Source: Flavobacteriales bacterium | GTDB lineage: Bacteria > Bacteroidota > Bacteroidia > Flavobacteriales > JASBRU01 | Direction: 5' to 3' | Assembly: GCA_030149285.1 (NCBI GenBank) | Contig: JASBRU010000009.1 | Coordinates: forward strand, 1-42,512 | DNA length: 42,512 nucleotides | Shown here: positions 40,378 through 42,512 of the stretch, piece after piece | Layout: every line of letters starts with the position of its first letter | Position numbering within the stretch: the stretch's first letter is position 1 | Translations under genes and position numbers: made by a program | The notes under the pieces: generated by a model | What the model was told of the DNA's origin: nothing | The model's input: only the letters and a program-made list of their open reading frames with translations | Database searches by the model: none

Positions 40378-41862
40378 TTAGTCAATAATGGAGTTGCTGT
40401 TAAATCTGTTTCCAAAATTATCAGTGTCGCTACCATTATTATCTAAGTTCTCATTAGTTTGAGTTCTTTTTTGTAACACAATTCTCCAACGCTCATTAAT
40501 TACCTCACCAATAGCATCAGAGTGTATTAAACGGTAGGTATTGGTAGATAACTCTTGGTTTACAAAAATAAAAATGATGTTGTTTTGTGGTATTTGGGTT
40601 CTTTTGTTTTGTGCAAAATCAAACTGCCATATTTCATAGGGGTAAGCATTTGGTTCGTTTCTGCGGGCTTCAACCAAAGTAGGTTTCCCATACTGTAAGT
40701 AAACTCTTCCTCTATCAGTTAAGTAGCCTTTACGGATGTTATTTCCGTATTTTTTGTTAACGATGTCTACGTTTTCTTTGTATTTATTCCACTCTTTTTC
40801 CGGTTCAAATGCATTTTGTCCTTTCCAAAAACGTAAAAAGTATGCTTTCATAGAGCCCAAGTCTGCTTTTTCAACTTCAGCTTCGGCAATTTCTCTTTCT
40901 GAGTCATCAGAAATAGGCCATAAACTATTTATGTACTCTTTTAACTCTTCAACATTATTATACTTGTCTACAAAAGAGTTTTTTACAGCAATATCATCTA
41001 TGGTAATGTTTGTTGTATAATCTGGGTTACTTCTAAAGAAATAAGTTTTCTTTTTAGCAATTACTTTGTCATTTCGGTCTCTAGCTTCTATTACCAAATT
41101 GTAATCTCCGGACGGTAATTCTTCAATATTAAATTTGGCAAATACAATACCAACAGGACTGGTAGAATACTTTTTAAGGATACTAAATTGATCTATTTTT
41201 TTTTCGCTATTAGCGACTTCTAAATAGTAGTTAACCAGAAATTTACCGCTATCACCTAAAATAGAGGTTGAATTGTATATCTCTGAATAAAAAGTAATAG
41301 ATTTCATTTCATTTGGGTAAAAATATTCACCAAAAGGAACCAAAGGAACTAAGTCATATCCTGATTTAGATAGGATACTTGGTTGCACAGTTTTTGAATA
41401 AGAGTCTATCATTTCTATATCAGAAAAACTCATTTTATCTGCCGGAAAATCTATTGTTACTTCCTCACTTACAGAGTAGTTTTGGCTAGGGTTATTTGCA
41501 TCGGCAATTTCAATAGCCATTGTATAAGTTCCGTTCTTAAGCGGTATTCTTTGTTGGTCTAAAAAGTTCTTAAGTACTAAAGAGGTGTCTGTAACCTCTG
41601 GGCCATTTAATCGGTACTTGTCTGCATAAACAAGTTCACCAAGCTTGCTAAATGTAAGTGTAACCTCTACAGCTCCCTGAAAAGTGTTATTATCTGTTTT
41701 AGCAAAAGCAACAGAGTTACCAATAACAGACATGTAAGTTTCTAAATAAGGTTTATTATTTGGCGTATTAAAAGCCGCATAAGAAATATAAACCTGTAAA
41801 GTTTTGCTATAGCCAGCAATACCTAAGGTTAGTAATAAGATAAATGTGATAAACTTTTTCAT
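40378..41862 (-). CDS. GWxTD domain-containing secreted protein
   Basis: A 494-aa protein with a signal peptide (KKFITFILLLTLGIAGYSKT). Residues ~20-320 look like beta-rich repeats. The C-terminal GWxTD domain follows: YFLRFWKGQNAFEPEKEWNKYKENVDIVNKKYG, then RKGYLTDRGRVYLQYGKPTLVEARRN and PYEIWQF. The signature G-W-x-T-D reads G-Y-L-T-D here. These proteins are common in Bacteroidota; their function is unknown. I start at ATG 41862, since an upstream TTG at 41895 would lie before the likely -7 box (41885-41892). It ends in a polar Asn-rich tail (NENLDNNGSDTDNFGNRFNS). Confidence 0.88.
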   Translation of the reverse strand: MKKFITFILLLTLGIAGYSKTLQVYISYAAFNTPNNKPYLETYMSVIGNSVAFAKTDNNTFQGAVEVTLTFSKLGELVYADKYRLNGPEVTDTSLVLKNFLDQQRIPLKNGTYTMAIEIADANNPSQNYSVSEEVTIDFPADKMSFSDIEMIDSYSKTVQPSILSKSGYDLVPLVPFGEYFYPNEMKSITFYSEIYNSTSILGDSGKFLVNYYLEVANSEKKIDQFSILKKYSTSPVGIVFAKFNIEELPSGDYNLVIEARDRNDKVIAKKKTYFFRSNPDYTTNITIDDIAVKNSFVDKYNNVEELKEYINSLWPISDDSEREIAEAEVEKADLGSMKAYFLRFWKGQNAFEPEKEWNKYKENVDIVNKKYGNNIRKGYLTDRGRVYLQYGKPTLVEARRNEPNAYPYEIWQFDFAQNKRTQIPQNNIIFIFVNQELSTNTYRLIHSDAIGEVINERWRIVLQKRTQTNENLDNNGSDTDNFGNRFNSNSIID

Positions 41863-41884
41863 AGCAAATGAATTATATAAGCTA

Positions 41885-41892
41885 TAAAGGTA
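41885..41892 (-). promoter_or_regulatory. Near-consensus -7 box of the GWxTD gene
   Basis: TACCTTTA on the minus strand, seven of eight positions of TAnnTTTG, ends 22 nt before ATG 41862. Confidence 0.45.
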
Positions 41893-41943
41893 CATAATTA
41901 AGCGAAAAGCGTAAAATAATGTTTGTCAGATAAAAAATATTTT

Positions 41944-41951
41944 TACTTTTG
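41944..41951 (+). promoter_or_regulatory. -7 box of tRNA-Ser
   Basis: TACTTTTG, an exact TAnnTTTG match, ends 11 nt before the mature tRNA 5' end. Confidence 0.65.
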
Positions 41952-41962
41952 CATTCCTCAAA

Positions 41963-42047
41963 GGAGAGGTGGCAGAGTGGTCGAATGCGGCGGTCTTGAA
42001 AACCGTTGAGGGTCACACCTCCGGGGGTTCGAATCCCTCCCTCTCCG
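41963..42047 (+). tRNA. tRNA-Ser(TGA)
   Basis: A complete class II tRNA: acceptor GGAGAGG pairs with CCTCTCC (42040-42046), a D-arm with GGCAGAGTGGTCGAATGC, anticodon loop CTTGAAA with TGA at 41997-41999, a long variable arm (GAGGGTCACACCTC) and T-arm GGGGG-TTCGAAT-CCCTC. The discriminator is G; CCA is not fully encoded (CA then G follows). A protein frame read through it (MAEWSNAAVLK...) is a translation artefact. Confidence 0.97.
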
Positions 42048-42048
42048 C

Positions 42049-42177
42049 AGATCAGAAAAGTCTCGCGAAGCGCGGGACTTTTTTATTTTCCGTCGCTTCT
42101 GAGCCGCAGGCTCAAGGAAGACGGAAAATAAAAAAGGACCAACAGTCTGCTCTGCAGACTGAGGACTTTTCTGATCT
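42049..42177. repeat. Nested inverted-repeat module after tRNA-Ser
   Basis: An outer perfect 14-bp stem, AGATCAGAAAAGTC (42049-42062) with GACTTTTCTGATCT (42164-42177), encloses three further hairpins. (1) The tRNA terminator is at 42056-42082. (2) A 17-bp stem, CTTTTTTATTTTCCGTC (42078-42094) with its complement at 42120-42136, is capped by TGAGCC-GCA-GGCTCA. (3) CAGTCTGC-TCT-GCAGACTG lies at 42143-42161. Stem pairs compete: AAAAGTC can pair with the near or the far GGACTTTT. The module begins right at the tRNA 3' end. It looks like a repeat unit inserted in, or grown from, the tRNA terminator. Confidence 0.8.
42056..42084 (+). terminator. Terminator of tRNA-Ser
   Basis: AAAAGTCTCGCG (42056-42067), loop AAG, CGCGGGACTTTT (42071-42082), one T-G wobble, then T. 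Confidence 0.8.
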
Positions 42178-42512
42178 TAGCCACCCACTCACGGGATCAC
42201 CGCAGCCGCAACAAAGTGAAGGCAAGGTAACCCCTGTACAGAGTGAGAGTGGGAATGAGAGTGTGCTTGCGACATTAAATCGACTGGGATTGCATTTTCT
42301 TAATCAAGGGTATTTTTTTTACAGAGAATCCGGGAAACCAACCTTTATAACTTGTTGTTATGCAATTCAAGAGAGATTGTTGTGAATTTTCGAGTTACTC
42401 ATTCTAACTAAACGAACTCTGTAAAATGCAGATGTTCAGGATATTGAAGCACCTGATTCATTTCCTTTCTTTGAAGAGCTGAGAAATTTACCAATTGATT
42501 GATGAAAAACCG
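42178..42512. other. GC-richer unannotated end region
   Basis: No gene with recognisable family or start is seen. The first ~100 bases are clearly richer in GC than the rest of the window and contain an imperfect inverted repeat: CCCACTCAC (42184-42192) pairs with GTGAGAGTGGG (42243-42253), with a GA bulge. In the frame of the tRNA artefact, two in-frame stops are followed by NADVQDIEAPDSFPFFEEL and a stop at about 42500, which could be a decayed coding tail. I cannot name a source. Confidence 0.4.

Noticed and set aside
41969..42385. 138-codon frame across tRNA-Ser
   Set aside because: It starts inside the tRNA and its first residues are the well-known false translation of tRNA-Ser; the rest crosses the palindrome nest.
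1..42512. CRISPR array, rRNA, transposase or prophage structural genes
   Set aside because: No regular repeat-spacer pattern, rRNA sequence, transposase or phage gene was recognised on either strand.

Overview
This is AT-rich DNA from a member of the Bacteroidota, most likely a flavobacterium-like organism. Many genes are preceded by the Bacteroidota -7 box TAnnTTTG and lack a visible Shine-Dalgarno sequence. The protein families also fit: a GWxTD protein, a RemB/Wzi-like barrel, a phage-integrase-SAM recombinase, an Rhs fragment with DYYPFGM, and a TolB-like/TPR/AraC regulator. I cannot name the genus.

Region 1 (1-2890) is the right end of an integrated element. It holds the 3' part of a mercuric reductase gene, a degraded tRNA-Met-like 3' end, a tyrosine integrase, and a duplicated 3' half of tRNA-Asp that I read as the attachment site. 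The island continues leftward out of the window. Region 2 (2891-3650) is a small graveyard: an Rhs core fragment, an unrecognised 123-aa gene that could be an Rhs immunity protein, and a truncated DUF2200 gene. Region 3 (3697-7312) is a TolB/TPR/AraC regulator followed by an oxidoreductase and a DUF4386 membrane protein, with a perfect 22-bp palindrome between regulator and oxidoreductase.

Region 4 (7630-18603) is mostly chromosomal housekeeping: a SET-domain protein, small membrane proteins, a GNAT/MarR divergent pair with a clear operator, TfoX-like protein, alkaline phosphatase lipoprotein, DEAD-box helicase, TypA GTPase, and a regulator/CreD locus with two copies of one 17-bp operator.

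Region 5 (18602-31327) is a surface polysaccharide locus: sulfotransferase, CgeB-like and WbuB-like glycosyltransferases, a three-enzyme UDP-6-deoxy-L-HexNAc pathway (probably UDP-L-QuiNAc), a WbpM/CapD-like dehydratase, a Wzi/RemB-like outer-membrane barrel, and wecB-wecC for UDP-ManNAcA. No flippase, polymerase or initiating transferase lies in the window. Region 6 (31384-35646) is a MacAB-type ABC exporter operon with two permeases. Region 7 (35720-41862) holds a GT-C membrane glycosyltransferase, two GT2 enzymes, xerD and aroQ back to back, and a GWxTD protein.

Region 8 (41944-42512) is tRNA-Ser(TGA), followed at once by an elaborate 129-bp nest of inverted repeats and then by GC-richer sequence without a recognisable gene. 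The most interesting items are this palindrome nest, the shared CreD-locus operator, the MarR operator pair, the 22-bp palindrome, and the Rhs/att junction.
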